Below, piece by piece: positions 25,809 through 35,910 of a stretch of 64,000 nt of DNA; the stretch's first letter is position 1; each line of letters opens with the position of its first letter. The notes beneath the pieces are model-generated. The model saw only the letters and a list, made by a program, of their open reading frames with translations. It was not told where the DNA came from and did no database searches. Source of the stretch: Sphingobium_A sp965228065 (lineage in GTDB: Bacteria; Pseudomonadota; Alphaproteobacteria; Sphingomonadales; Sphingomonadaceae); contig OZ245788.1 in assembly GCA_965228065.1 (NCBI GenBank), positions 3,038,001 through 3,102,000 of the forward strand, read 5' to 3'. The translations under genes were made by a program, and so were the position numbers.

Positions 25809-28739
25809 TCAGAAGTTGAAGCGGACGCCGCCAATGAACTGCCGGCCGATCACGTCGTAAAGGTGGCGTGCGGTCGCCCAGTCGTAACCGGTGATCGGCG
25901 GATCGGTGTTCAGCAGGTTCAGGACCGAGCCGAACAGCGCAATCTTGCTGTCGCTGCCGGTCGGCTTGAACAACGTCACTTCGCCTGACAGATCGAGATA
26001 GACGCGGCCCTTGGCGTAGAGCTTGTCGATCAGCGGAGTCGATGCCGGCTTGGTCGCCACCACCTTGTCGCGGGTGATGATGCCGCCACCGACATAACGG
26101 CCGGTCAGGTTCACGCGGTAATTGTCGGTGTCGTAGCTGACGCTGCTCGTGATGCGCACGTGCGGCGAACCGTTGATGCCGTCGATGAAGGTCTGGCCGA
26201 GGCTTCCCGCCATTTCAGTCTTCGAACCGCCATCGCCGATCAGGGTCAGCTTGTTGACGTAGTTGGCGAGGAAACGCAGGTCGAGCATGCCGTTCCAGAA
26301 GTTGGTCCGGTAGCGCGCCTCGACGTCGAGACCCTCGGTTATGATCGACTGGAAGTTCACCGGAGCGAGCTGAACGCCCGTGATGCGGCCCGGCGACGTG
26401 CCGTTGGTCTGGGCTTCACGCACGGTCAGCAAGCAGGCGCCGGCATCGCCGGTGTTGCAGCGGGTGATGATCTGCTGCGCGCTCAGTGCGGCGATCGCGC
26501 CGCCGATCTTGATGTCGTAATAGTCGAGCGAGATCTGCAGACCGCGCATCGGCGAGAGAACGAGACCACCGGTGAAGGAGTTCGCGATTTCCGGCTTCAG
26601 GAACGGGTTGCCCGACGAGGTGCCCGACACCGAGTAGTTCTCGCCGCGCGCCGAGTCGGTGATCGTGTAGATCAGCGTCTGGCCCTTGGCGAACAGCTCC
26701 TGGATGTTGGGTGCGCGGATATCGCGCGAGCGCGTGGCGCGCAGGCGGACGACATCGTTGACCGTGTAGTTCAGGCCCGCCTTCCAGGTTTCGACCTGTC
26801 CGGACGTCGCATAGTCGGTGATACGTCCGGCGAGGTTGAGCTCGACGCTCTTCGCCCAGGGTTGATCGCGGAAGATCGGGATCAGAAGTTCGCCAAAGGC
26901 TTCCTTGACCTCTTCCTGGCCCGCGAACGGAATGGTGTTGCCGACGCGGAACACCGTGGTGTTGTTGGGTCGGCTGGCCGAGAGCGGATCGGACAGCACG
27001 TTGACCTCGAACTTGCGCCAGTGGACGCCGGCCGCCATGCCGATTTCACCGGCCGGGAGCGAGAACAGGTTGCCGCGGATGATCAGGTCGGCGGTCTGCT
27101 GCTTCATCCGCCAGTCACGGATCGAGCTGCCGGTGATGTAGTTGATTGCCGCTGTCTGCTGGCCCGGTGCGATCTGGCCGAACAGGTTGAGCGGAACGCA
27201 GCCATTGGTCGGATCGGTCAGCGTCGAGCGGCAGATCGGATCGACGACACCGGGGGTGTTCGGATTGTCGATCGCGTCGAGCGCCCGCTGCCAATTGGCG
27301 GTGATGCGCGCGCCAGCGAAGTCGGTATAGTCACGGCCCTTGCCATAGGCATAGGACGCATCATAGCTCCAGCCGCCGCCGATATCGCCGCGCAGGCCAA
27401 TGATGCCCTGCCAGTTGGTCGCCTTCTTGTTGATGTAGCCGCGCGCATATTCGTTGAGCGCGCGTCCCATCGTGAAGCTGGTGATCGTCGGGTTGGCGTT
27501 CAGGATCGTGCGCACCGCAGCCGGGATGTAGACATTGTCCCGCTGGATGGTGATCTGGTCGTTGCCGGTGATCGATGGCGCATTCTTCACGTCCGAACGC
27601 GCATAGCTGAACGTGCCGTAGAGATTCGCCGCATCCGAGAATTCGAACTCGGCCGACGCGATCGCGGACCAGCGCTCATAGGGCTGCTTCAGCACCGCGT
27701 CGCAGATGCCGCAGACGCCGTCGCCGCCGGAGTGCGAGTTGGCGGTCTGGTTGGTGCCGTAGTTGAACGCGGAGGTCGTGCCGCCGGGGCCGAACTGGAT
27801 GCCGCGCAGCAGAGCCGTGCCGTTGGTGCCGGTCGCGCTGTTGATCACGCCGCCATAGGACGCGATCGAACTGCGCGGCTGGTTGACCAGGATGAAGGTC
27901 GGCTCGCCATTGGTCGTGGTGCTGGCGGGGTTGGAGATGTCGCCATAATCGCCCCAGGCGCCACGGCCCGCATAGTTCGGGATACCCTTGCTGCCTGCGA
28001 TTTCGCCGCCGATGATGATGTGGCCGCGACCGTCGCCGAAGCGGGTGCCCGCCGCGAAGCTGGCCAGATAGCTCTTGTTGTCGCCATAATCGCTGATGCC
28101 ATATTGCGCGTTGCCGCGAATGCCCTGCAGCTTGTGGTCGATCTTGAAGTTGACCACGCCCGCGACGGCGTCCGAACCATAGGCTGCCGATGCGCCGCCG
28201 GTGACGACTTCGGCGCCGGAGATCACCGATTGCGCGATGTTGTTGATGTTGACCACGCCTTCGGGCGAGGAGGGCGTCGGGCGCTTGCCGTCGAGCAGCG
28301 TCAGCGTACGCAGATAGGTCAGGCCGCGAAGATCGAGATAGTTGCCGCCCGACAGTTTCGACAGGTTTGTCGTCGCTTCCGGCGTGACGCTCGGCTTCAG
28401 TGCGGGCAATTGGTTGAGGGCATCGGCGATGTTCGGCGCGCCGACGCGTTCGAAGTCGGCGGTGCTGACGACGGTGACCGGGGTGGGCGTATCGAAGCCG
28501 CTGCGTGCGATCTGCGAACCGGTGACGATGATGTCAGGAGCCTGCTCGGTTTCGGCGGCGGCGGTAGCGGTTTGTGCGAATGCCTGGCCGGAAACGGACA
28601 GTGCGGCGCCGGCGGCGAGCAGCATCAGCGAGCGTGACAGCCGGCCCGTCTGGATATCCCCGCCCAGAGCTGTGCTTGCCATCATGGCCCCGGCGGCGCG
28701 GTGGCGCCCCTCGGCCAACAGACTATAATTCCCCATCAT
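25809..28739 (-). CDS. TonB-dependent receptor (second of a paralogous pair)
   Basis: This 976-residue receptor parallels its neighbour throughout. The leader contains SRSLMLLAAGAALSVSGQAFAQ, the TonB box region is PDIIVTGSQIARSG, and the plug contains NIADALNQLPALKPS and LRTLTLLDGKR. The cysteine loop is CRSTLTDPTNGC, and the last residues are VRFNF. ATG 28739 is preceded by AGGGGGATAAAG, a strong ribosome site; ATG 28736 is next. Differences cluster in extracellular-loop-like stretches, as expected for two receptors that recognise related but different ligands. Its own terminator separates it from the first receptor, so the two are transcribed independently but may be co-regulated through their shared upstream element. 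Confidence 0.93.
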   Translation of the reverse strand: MMGNYSLLAEGRHRAAGAMMASTALGGDIQTGRLSRSLMLLAAGAALSVSGQAFAQTATAAAETEQAPDIIVTGSQIARSGFDTPTPVTVVSTADFERVGAPNIADALNQLPALKPSVTPEATTNLSKLSGGNYLDLRGLTYLRTLTLLDGKRPTPSSPEGVVNINNIAQSVISGAEVVTGGASAAYGSDAVAGVVNFKIDHKLQGIRGNAQYGISDYGDNKSYLASFAAGTRFGDGRGHIIIGGEIAGSKGIPNYAGRGAWGDYGDISNPASTTTNGEPTFILVNQPRSSIASYGGVINSATGTNGTALLRGIQFGPGGTTSAFNYGTNQTANSHSGGDGVCGICDAVLKQPYERWSAIASAEFEFSDAANLYGTFSYARSDVKNAPSITGNDQITIQRDNVYIPAAVRTILNANPTITSFTMGRALNEYARGYINKKATNWQGIIGLRGDIGGGWSYDASYAYGKGRDYTDFAGARITANWQRALDAIDNPNTPGVVDPICRSTLTDPTNGCVPLNLFGQIAPGQQTAAINYITGSSIRDWRMKQQTADLIIRGNLFSLPAGEIGMAAGVHWRKFEVNVLSDPLSASRPNNTTVFRVGNTIPFAGQEEVKEAFGELLIPIFRDQPWAKSVELNLAGRITDYATSGQVETWKAGLNYTVNDVVRLRATRSRDIRAPNIQELFAKGQTLIYTITDSARGENYSVSGTSSGNPFLKPEIANSFTGGLVLSPMRGLQISLDYYDIKIGGAIAALSAQQIITRCNTGDAGACLLTVREAQTNGTSPGRITGVQLAPVNFQSIITEGLDVEARYRTNFWNGMLDLRFLANYVNKLTLIGDGGSKTEMAGSLGQTFIDGINGSPHVRITSSVSYDTDNYRVNLTGRYVGGGIITRDKVVATKPASTPLIDKLYAKGRVYLDLSGEVTLFKPTGSDSKIALFGSVLNLLNTDPPITGYDWATARHLYDVIGRQFIGGVRFNF

Positions 28740-28816
28740 CTTTATCCCCCTGTTAAATTCAGATGGGCCGACAGATCCTGTCTGGCCCTGCGCCCATGCC
28801 ACCGCTCTCCTGGTGT

Positions 28817-28846
28817 ATTTTCGATTCTGACAACTTGTTTCTCGAT
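28817..28846 (-). promoter_or_regulatory. Candidate operator: paired ATCGARAA sites upstream of the second receptor
   Basis: On the minus strand ATCGAGAAA (28846-28838) and ATCGAAAAT (28825-28817) are direct repeats, 21 bases apart, 77 bases upstream of the start. This matches the arrangement before the first receptor. The remaining bases up to 29032 contain no gene that I can support. Confidence 0.45.
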
Positions 28847-29032
28847 TTGAAGATGAGCGTAAGAAAAATGGGCGTCAAGAGCGAAGATGAGCGGGCGATG
28901 AACGAGTTTGGAGGAGCGATCATTTAGCTGATTTTTGCCATCCGCTTGGTCGACCCGAAGTTGGGCAGGGGGGCATCGGCTATTTTTCGGGATCGAAAAC
29001 GATTGGACATCCACTGTGGCCCTCAATCGCCG

Positions 29033-29725
29033 TCAGGCGGGGTGTCGCGCCCGCATCATGGTGTGCCAGCGCGCACGGAGCTGTGCCGGCCGGTCGGGGT
29101 AACGATCATCGCAAAAGGTAATGCTGGTGATGCGATCTGTCCTGAACATTCGGAAATCGCTTCGCATTTCGCACCATGAAACCAGCATGCGTGTGGTTTC
29201 CTGGTAACCGACAAGAAAAGGCCAGATGGTTCTAAGGCTCGCGCGATCCTGCTGGTCGCGATAGGCAATGGTCAGTTTTCGGCCCGCATGGATCCACGCG
29301 CGTATCCTGGCCATGTCGAGCAGTTCGGCCGTCTTGCTCCAATTCGGTGGGACGGCGACTGCCGGCTCTAGCACGATCGGTCGTAGTTTTTCTGGAACGG
29401 TGACGGCGATCTTCGCGATCAGATCGCGCGCTGCGCGTGCGAGCGCCGGATCGCCGCGGCCGACCACCCACTGGGCACCCAGTACCGCCGCTTCGATCTC
29501 GTCAGAGGTCAGCATCAATGGCGGCATGTCGAACCCGCCTTCGAGAACATAGCCGAATCCGGCCTCGCCGCGGATGGGCACGCGCTGGCCGATCAGCGTG
29601 GCGATGTCGCGATAGACGGTGCGTTTCGAGACTTCGAGCTCGGCGGCGATGACATCCGCAGTGATCGGTTTCGATGTCCGGCGGAGGATCTGGATGATCT
29701 GGAACAGGCGGTCGGCAGGTCTCAT
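29033..29725 (-). CDS. YafY/WYL-domain transcriptional regulator
   Basis: This 230-residue regulator has an N-terminal winged helix-turn-helix (PITADVIAAELEVSKRTVYRD) and a C-terminal WYL sensing domain, recognisable from IAYRDQQDRASLRTIWPF to the conserved FRTDRITSI. WYL domains bind small ligands or nucleic acid. ATG 29725 gives the normal family length and has AGGATGAAGAA just upstream; earlier starts in the frame add an unrelated leader. It diverges from a glutathione transferase gene with a 109-base gap, so autoregulation and control of that transferase are likely. The inducer is unknown. Confidence 0.9.
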   Translation of the reverse strand: MRPADRLFQIIQILRRTSKPITADVIAAELEVSKRTVYRDIATLIGQRVPIRGEAGFGYVLEGGFDMPPLMLTSDEIEAAVLGAQWVVGRGDPALARAARDLIAKIAVTVPEKLRPIVLEPAVAVPPNWSKTAELLDMARIRAWIHAGRKLTIAYRDQQDRASLRTIWPFLVGYQETTRMLVSWCEMRSDFRMFRTDRITSITFCDDRYPDRPAQLRARWHTMMRARHPA

Positions 29726-29834
29726 TTCTTCATCCTGCACGTCCGCTGCTGACAGCATGATGGCAGCAGGGTGGCAGTAGTCAAGCATGACCGACCCGAC
29801 GCATCCTGCAGTGGGTCGCGAATGGAGAATCGCC

Positions 29835-30434
29835 ATGCTCACGCTGTTTCACGCCCCTTGGTCGCGCTCTGGTCGGTTGGTCTGGTTGCTCGAGGAAATC
29901 GGCACCGAGTACGACATTCACTATTGCGACATCGCCCGTCAGGATGGCTCGGGTGCGCGCGATCCGGCCAATCCGCATCCGGACGGCAAGGTGCCGGCGC
30001 TGAAGCATGACGATGTCATCGTCACCGAATGCCTCGCGGTCGCACTCTATCTGACCGACCAATTTCCCGAAGCGGAGTTGGGTGCTGCGGTCGGGACGCC
30101 CGAGCGCGGCGGATTCCTGACGTGGCTGGCCTGGACGGCGGGCGAGCTGGAGCCGGCATTATGGAGTAAAATGGCTGGTGCCGACCAGGACGTGCATGCA
30201 CGAGCGCGTTACGACGCGGCGATCTCGCGCGTGCTCGGCGCGTTGGAGGCCGGCCCGTATCTGTTGGGCGATCGGTTTACCGCGGTCGACGTCATGGTCG
30301 GCAGCACATTGGGTTGGGCACGCCAGCATGTGCCGGAAAGTGCTGCGATCGACGCCTATCTGGCGCGTGTCAGCGAACGGCCGGCGAACAAGCGGGCTTG
30401 CGAAAAGGATGCGCCCGCCGCGGCGGCGGCCTGA
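29835..30434 (+). CDS. Glutathione S-transferase family protein
   Basis: This 199-residue cytosolic GST has an N-terminal thioredoxin-like domain (MLTLFHAPWSRSGRLVWLLEE), including the cis-proline context GKVPALKHDD and the glutathione gamma-glutamyl contact in VTECLAVALYL. An all-helical C-terminal domain follows. It is likely to conjugate or reduce electrophiles with glutathione. ATG 29835 is preferred because of GGAG 8 bases before it; an earlier TTG/ATG frame adds a non-GST leader. It is divergent from the WYL regulator and ends before a hairpin shared with the YdeI-like gene. Confidence 0.9.
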   Translation: MLTLFHAPWSRSGRLVWLLEEIGTEYDIHYCDIARQDGSGARDPANPHPDGKVPALKHDDVIVTECLAVALYLTDQFPEAELGAAVGTPERGGFLTWLAWTAGELEPALWSKMAGADQDVHARARYDAAISRVLGALEAGPYLLGDRFTAVDVMVGSTLGWARQHVPESAAIDAYLARVSERPANKRACEKDAPAAAAA

Positions 30435-30441
30435 GCAGCGG

Positions 30442-30480
30442 GCATGCAACGCGATCCGCATTCGAGATCGCGTTGCATGC
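30442..30480. terminator. Perfect 15-bp inverted repeat between convergent genes
   Basis: The arms GCATGCAACGCGATC (30442-30456) and GATCGCGTTGCATGC (30466-30480) are exact complements around a 9-base loop. The element fills the 52-base gap between the converging GST and YdeI-like genes, and is best read as a bidirectional transcription stop. It lacks a T tract. Confidence 0.65.
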
Positions 30481-30486
30481 CCTCAG

Positions 30487-31086
30487 CTAGCGTCCCTTTT
30501 GAGGGTAGATGGTTTCGCCGCGCTTGAGCATTTCGACGAATGCCTCGATCTTCTTCGCGCGCCCGGCCGCAGTCTTCATATTGTGCGTGCGAAAGGCGAG
30601 TGCGAACCGGTTCTGGGCGCTGAGCGCGTCGAGCATTTCCCGGGCTGCCGGTTCGGCGTCGATCGCGGCCTGCAGATCGACGGGGATCGTCATGTCCTTG
30701 CCGCTGGCATAGGCACGATCCCAACGCCCGTCCGCCTTGGCTGCCTCGACCTGGGCCAGCCCATGCTCGGTCATCCGCCCTTCAGTGACAAGGCGGGCGA
30801 CATTGTCGACGTTGATCCTGCTCCAGATGCTTTTGCGTGTGCGCGGCGTGTAGCGTTGCAGGAAGCTCTTGTCGTCCAGGCCCTTGCGCAGCCCGTCGAT
30901 CCATCCCCAGCACAGAACCACGTCGATGGCCTGTTTGGGCGTGATGGATTCAAGCCCCGACGCGACCTTGTGGATTCGGATCCAGATCTCGTCACTGCTA
31001 CCGTGATGCGTGCCCAGCCATGTGTAGAAGCTGTCGGCGTTCTTGAATTCCAGGGCCTTGTCGGGATCGACTTTGACGGCTGTCAT
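30487..31086 (-). CDS. YdeI/OmpD-associated family protein
   Basis: This is a 199-residue cytoplasmic protein of the YdeI/OmdA type, a family linked to envelope stress and bacteriocin protection but of unproven biochemistry. Recognisable stretches are NADSFYTWLGTHHGSSDEIW, ITPKQAIDVVLCWGWIDG and FLQRYTPRTRKSIWSRIN. The C-terminal helical half contains GRAKKIEAFVEMLKRGETIY. ATG 31086 gives the usual start MTAVKVDPDKALEF with a GGAG-like site; a longer frame is possible. It is monocistronic, between two GST genes on the opposite strand. Confidence 0.85.
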   Translation of the reverse strand: MTAVKVDPDKALEFKNADSFYTWLGTHHGSSDEIWIRIHKVASGLESITPKQAIDVVLCWGWIDGLRKGLDDKSFLQRYTPRTRKSIWSRINVDNVARLVTEGRMTEHGLAQVEAAKADGRWDRAYASGKDMTIPVDLQAAIDAEPAAREMLDALSAQNRFALAFRTHNMKTAAGRAKKIEAFVEMLKRGETIYPQKGR

Positions 31087-31246
31087 CGGGAAATATGCTC
31101 CATGCGAGCTTGCCAGTGTTTGGGAATTCCAGCGCTGGCGCAATCAGTATGTGGCCGCTTGCCGCTGGCAATGGTCGTCACCACATGGCTCGCACCCGAC
31201 GAACCGCGTGACGTCGTCTGGTGATCCTGTTTCTTGAGGTAATCCC

Positions 31247-31951
31247 ATGCCCGACCTGTCAGATTTCCCGATCACCACGCGCTGGCCGGCCAGCCATCCC
31301 GACCGGATCCAGCTCTATTCGCTCAACACGCCCAATGGTGTGAAAGTCTCGATCGCGCTCGAAGAGCTTGAACTGCCCTATGAGGCGCACCTCGTTGATA
31401 TCGGCGCGAACGAAAGCTGGACGCCCGAATATCTGTCGCTCAATCCCAATGGCAAGATCCCGGCGATCCTCGATCCGGACGGGCCGGGCGGGAAACCGCT
31501 CGCGCTGTTCGAATCCGGCGCGATCCTGCTCTATCTGGCGGACAAGACCGGGCGGTTGATCCCGGCCGATCCGGCGCTTCGCTACGAGACGATCCAGTGG
31601 GTCTTCTTCCAGAATGCCTCGATCGGGCCGATCTTCGGGCAGGTCGGTTTCTTCCATAAATTCGCGGGTCGCGCGATCGAGGACAAGCGACCCCTTGAGC
31701 GATATGTAAATGAGTCCAAGCGTTTGCTCGGCGTCCTTGAGGATCGTTTGAAGGACCGTACATGGATCATGGGCGATGACTACACGATCGCGGACATCAC
31801 GACGCTGGGGTGGGTCCGCAATCTGATCGGCTTTTACGAGGCGCGCGACCTGGTCGATTATGATGCTCTGAAGGCCGTGCCTGCCTGGCTCGAACGCGGC
31901 CTTGCGCGTCCGGCGGTGCAGCGCGGACTGGAGATTCCCAAGAAGGGGTGA
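31247..31951 (+). CDS. Glutathione S-transferase, nu-class (YfcG/YghU-like)
   Basis: This 234-residue GST shows the nu-class signature around TPNGVKVSIALEEL and LNPNGKIPAI, followed by ESGAILLYLADKTG. Members such as E. coli YfcG act as disulfide-bond reductases or organic-peroxide reductases using glutathione. The helical C-terminal domain ends PAVQRGLEIPKKG. The ATG at 31247 is a clear start with GAGG upstream. A perfect 12-bp hairpin lies just past the stop, where it meets rutA from the other strand. The family assignment is good; its natural substrate is open. Confidence 0.9.
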   Translation: MPDLSDFPITTRWPASHPDRIQLYSLNTPNGVKVSIALEELELPYEAHLVDIGANESWTPEYLSLNPNGKIPAILDPDGPGGKPLALFESGAILLYLADKTGRLIPADPALRYETIQWVFFQNASIGPIFGQVGFFHKFAGRAIEDKRPLERYVNESKRLLGVLEDRLKDRTWIMGDDYTIADITTLGWVRNLIGFYEARDLVDYDALKAVPAWLERGLARPAVQRGLEIPKKG

Positions 31952-31959
31952 GAGCTATT

Positions 31960-31986
31960 CTCCTCTCCATCTTCGATGGAGAGGAG
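31960..31986. terminator. Perfect 12-bp hairpin between convergent GST and rutA
   Basis: CTCCTCTCCATC (31960-31971) and GATGGAGAGGAG (31975-31986) pair exactly across a 3-base TTC loop in the 39-base convergent gap. It is a likely bidirectional terminator for the GST and for the whole rut operon. Confidence 0.75.
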
Positions 31987-31990
31987 ATAA

Positions 31991-33058
<1,068 letters not shown>

Positions 33059-33075
33059 TGATAATCCCCCGGGGT

Positions 33076-33900
33076 TCAGGCGACCCCTATCGCCGCGATC
33101 TGATTGAGGAAGCCTAACACGAGATCGTTAAAACCATCTGGCTCGGTCACGTTGCAGCCATGGCCGCCGCGCGGCATCGCGGCGAAGGCTGCACCTTGAA
33201 CGCCGGCAGCCAGCCGCGCGCCGGCCGGGAAGGGGACAAGCATGTCGTCCTCGGCCGAGATCACCAGCAGCGGCACATGGATATCGCCCAGCCGGTCGGC
33301 GATATCGAAGGCGCCGAGCGCGGCGATGCGGCGCTCCACGGTCTCGCTCCCCGGAAAGCTCGCGACATGATGCACGGCTTCATCGTCGAGCCGCGCGAGG
33401 TGCGCGCTGATCCAGGGCGCGGGGTAAAGAAACAAGGGTTGTGCGCGGACATAGGCCGCGACGCCGCTGTCCCGGAGCAGCGCCAGCCGGGTTTCGAAAC
33501 AGCGCAGGAAATGCGGATCGGGGCTTGCCCAGCCATTGACGACGATCAGCCGGTCGATCCGGTCCGGCGCCTTCAGCGCCATCGCCAGCCCGGCGACGCC
33601 ACCCGCCGCATGGCCGACCACATCGGCACGCGCGATGCCGAGTCCGTCGAGTATGGCGACCATATCGTCGGCCATTGCCTCGACCGAGGCATCGGGCAGG
33701 GCGCGGTCGCTCCGCGCGGTGCCGCGATGGTCGTAAAGGATCACACGTCGCGTTTGCGCGAAGCTTTCCAGTTGCGGCGTCCAATAGGTGCCCGCTCCGC
33801 CAAGCCCCGGCGACAGCAGCAGCGGCGGTGCATCGATGGGGCCGTGCTGCTCGACATGAAGGCCGGCAATCGTCACGCCGTCGATCGCCCCATCCGTCAC
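33076..33900 (-). CDS. rutD: Putative aminoacrylate hydrolase RutD (alpha/beta hydrolase)
   Basis: This 274-residue alpha/beta-hydrolase of the uracil pathway is thought to speed breakdown of aminoacrylate to malonic semialdehyde. The nucleophile-elbow position reads VVGHAAGGVAG. The usual serine is replaced by alanine, as I recall it also is in E. coli RutD (GHALG). Other marks are SPGLGGAGTYWTPQL, YDHRGTARSD, QPLFLYPAPW and GGHGCNVTEPDGFN, all typical of RutD. The start is GTG 33900, overlapping the stop of rutC (GTGA), which is a strong argument for this start and for coupling. Confidence 0.92.
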   Translation of the reverse strand: MTDGAIDGVTIAGLHVEQHGPIDAPPLLLSPGLGGAGTYWTPQLESFAQTRRVILYDHRGTARSDRALPDASVEAMADDMVAILDGLGIARADVVGHAAGGVAGLAMALKAPDRIDRLIVVNGWASPDPHFLRCFETRLALLRDSGVAAYVRAQPLFLYPAPWISAHLARLDDEAVHHVASFPGSETVERRIAALGAFDIADRLGDIHVPLLVISAEDDMLVPFPAGARLAAGVQGAAFAAMPRGGHGCNVTEPDGFNDLVLGFLNQIAAIGVA

Positions 33901-34283
33901 TGGCCAATATGCGCCACGCTGGCGATCTCGACCAGGCAATCCGGCTTCACCAGATCGCATTTGACGCAGTAGCGCGCGGGTTTGTCGCCCGGAAAATACT
34001 CGGCATAGACTGTGTTGAACGCGGCATAGTCGGCCAGATCCTTCACGAAGATATGGTTCATCGCGATGTCGGCCATCGTGGCGCCCGCGGCTTCCAGCGT
34101 GGTCTTGATCGTTTCCAGCACATGGCGGGTCTGCGCGGCGGCATCGCCGACATGAAGGACCACGCCGCCTTCGCCCAATGCGAGCACGCCCGAGACATAG
34201 ACGGTGTTGCCGGCCTTCGCGGCCGCCGAATAGGGCGCGATCGGCTTGGGGAATTGCGGCGGGTTGATGGGCTCGAAAGGCAT
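33897..34283 (-). CDS. rutC: Aminoacrylate peracid reductase/deaminase RutC (RidA family)
   Basis: This 128-residue trimeric RidA/YjgF-family protein handles the reactive 3-aminoacrylate stage of uracil breakdown. The family marks are present: PIAPYSAAAKAGNTVYVSGVL near the N-terminus, GATMADIAMNHIFVKDLADY in the middle, and the conserved substrate-binding arginine in KPARYCVKCDLVKPDCLVEI. It is short by nature and complete. It lies 3 bases after rutB and overlaps the GTG of rutD by four bases, so its order in the operon is fixed. Confidence 0.94.
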   Translation of the reverse strand: MPFEPINPPQFPKPIAPYSAAAKAGNTVYVSGVLALGEGGVVLHVGDAAAQTRHVLETIKTTLEAAGATMADIAMNHIFVKDLADYAAFNTVYAEYFPGDKPARYCVKCDLVKPDCLVEIASVAHIGQ

Positions 34284-34286
34284 GAT

Positions 34287-35021
<735 letters not shown>

Positions 35022-35070
35022 GCGACCTCCATAATGAACATGTGGAGTCTCCGACGACGCAGGCGTTGCG

Positions 35071-35910
35071 TCAATCCCCGAGCCGGCCCGCGATGTCGTC
35101 GAGCAGGCGTGAGGCACCGATGCGGAACAATGCCGGCGACAGCCAGGCGTCGCCGAGCATGGCGCGGACGAGCGCGATCCAGTCGAGCGCCTGTTCCGCC
35201 GTTGAGATGCCGCCGGCGGCCTTGAAGCCGATGCGGACGCCGGTCTGCCGGTGCCAGGCTGCAATCGCGGACAGGATCGCGGCGCCCGTGGGCAGGGTTG
35301 CGTTGACCGTTTCGAACCCGGTCGAGGTCTTGATGAAATCGGCGCCCGCCGCGATGCAGACATGGGCTGCGCGCGCGATCATGGTCGCGTCGGCGAGTTC
35401 GCCGGTGGCCAGGATCGCTTTTAGATGCGCAGTGCCGCATGCCGCGCGAAATGCCGCGACTTCGTCATGCAGAGCCTGCCAGTCGTCGGTGAGCGCATGG
35501 CTGCGGCGGATAACGATGTCGATCTCGGTTGCGCCCGCCGCGACCGATGCCTCGATCTCGGCGATCCTTGTCGAAAGCGGGGACAGGCCGTGCGGAAACC
35601 CCGCTGAGACCGCCGCGACGGCGATGCCGCTGCCGGCGAGTCCGTCGATCGCGGCCGGGATCATCGCATGATGGACGCAAACCGCGGCGACATGCACGTC
35701 GGGATCGTGGGGAAGGGGCTTGCGCGCACGGCCACACAGTGCACGAACCCGATCCTCGGTATCGTCGCCGCGCAGCGTGGTCAGGTCCATGCAGGCGACG
35801 GCCAGTCGCAGATCCGCCAATGCGGCCTCGCCGGTCGCGGGGCGGATCGCGGCGATCGCCGCATCTATCTCCGCCTGGGCAATGTGAATCGCGGAGACTG
35901 CAGTGATCAC
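35071..35910 (-). CDS. deoC: Deoxyribose-phosphate aldolase
   Basis: This 279-residue class I aldolase splits 2-deoxyribose-5-phosphate into glyceraldehyde-3-phosphate and acetaldehyde, ending deoxynucleoside catabolism. The Schiff-base lysine is in GADFIKTSTGFET and the second conserved lysine in GVRIGFKAAGGIST. The DIVI strand and HLKAILATGEL are also typical. It starts with GTG 35910, overlapping the stop of nupC (GTGA). It therefore links nucleoside uptake to sugar breakdown within the same transcript, while the rut genes deal with the base. No nucleoside phosphorylase or deaminase gene is in this window. Confidence 0.95.
   Translation of the reverse strand: MITAVSAIHIAQAEIDAAIAAIRPATGEAALADLRLAVACMDLTTLRGDDTEDRVRALCGRARKPLPHDPDVHVAAVCVHHAMIPAAIDGLAGSGIAVAAVSAGFPHGLSPLSTRIAEIEASVAAGATEIDIVIRRSHALTDDWQALHDEVAAFRAACGTAHLKAILATGELADATMIARAAHVCIAAGADFIKTSTGFETVNATLPTGAAILSAIAAWHRQTGVRIGFKAAGGISTAEQALDWIALVRAMLGDAWLSPALFRIGASRLLDDIAGRLGD

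Noticed and set aside
23730..28637. Very long open frames opposite the two TonB-dependent receptor genes (600 and 825 codons)
   Set aside because: They mirror the GC-rich codon pattern of the receptors, encode Arg/Ala/Asp-rich sequence with no known motifs, and overlap both receptors, the gap aside.
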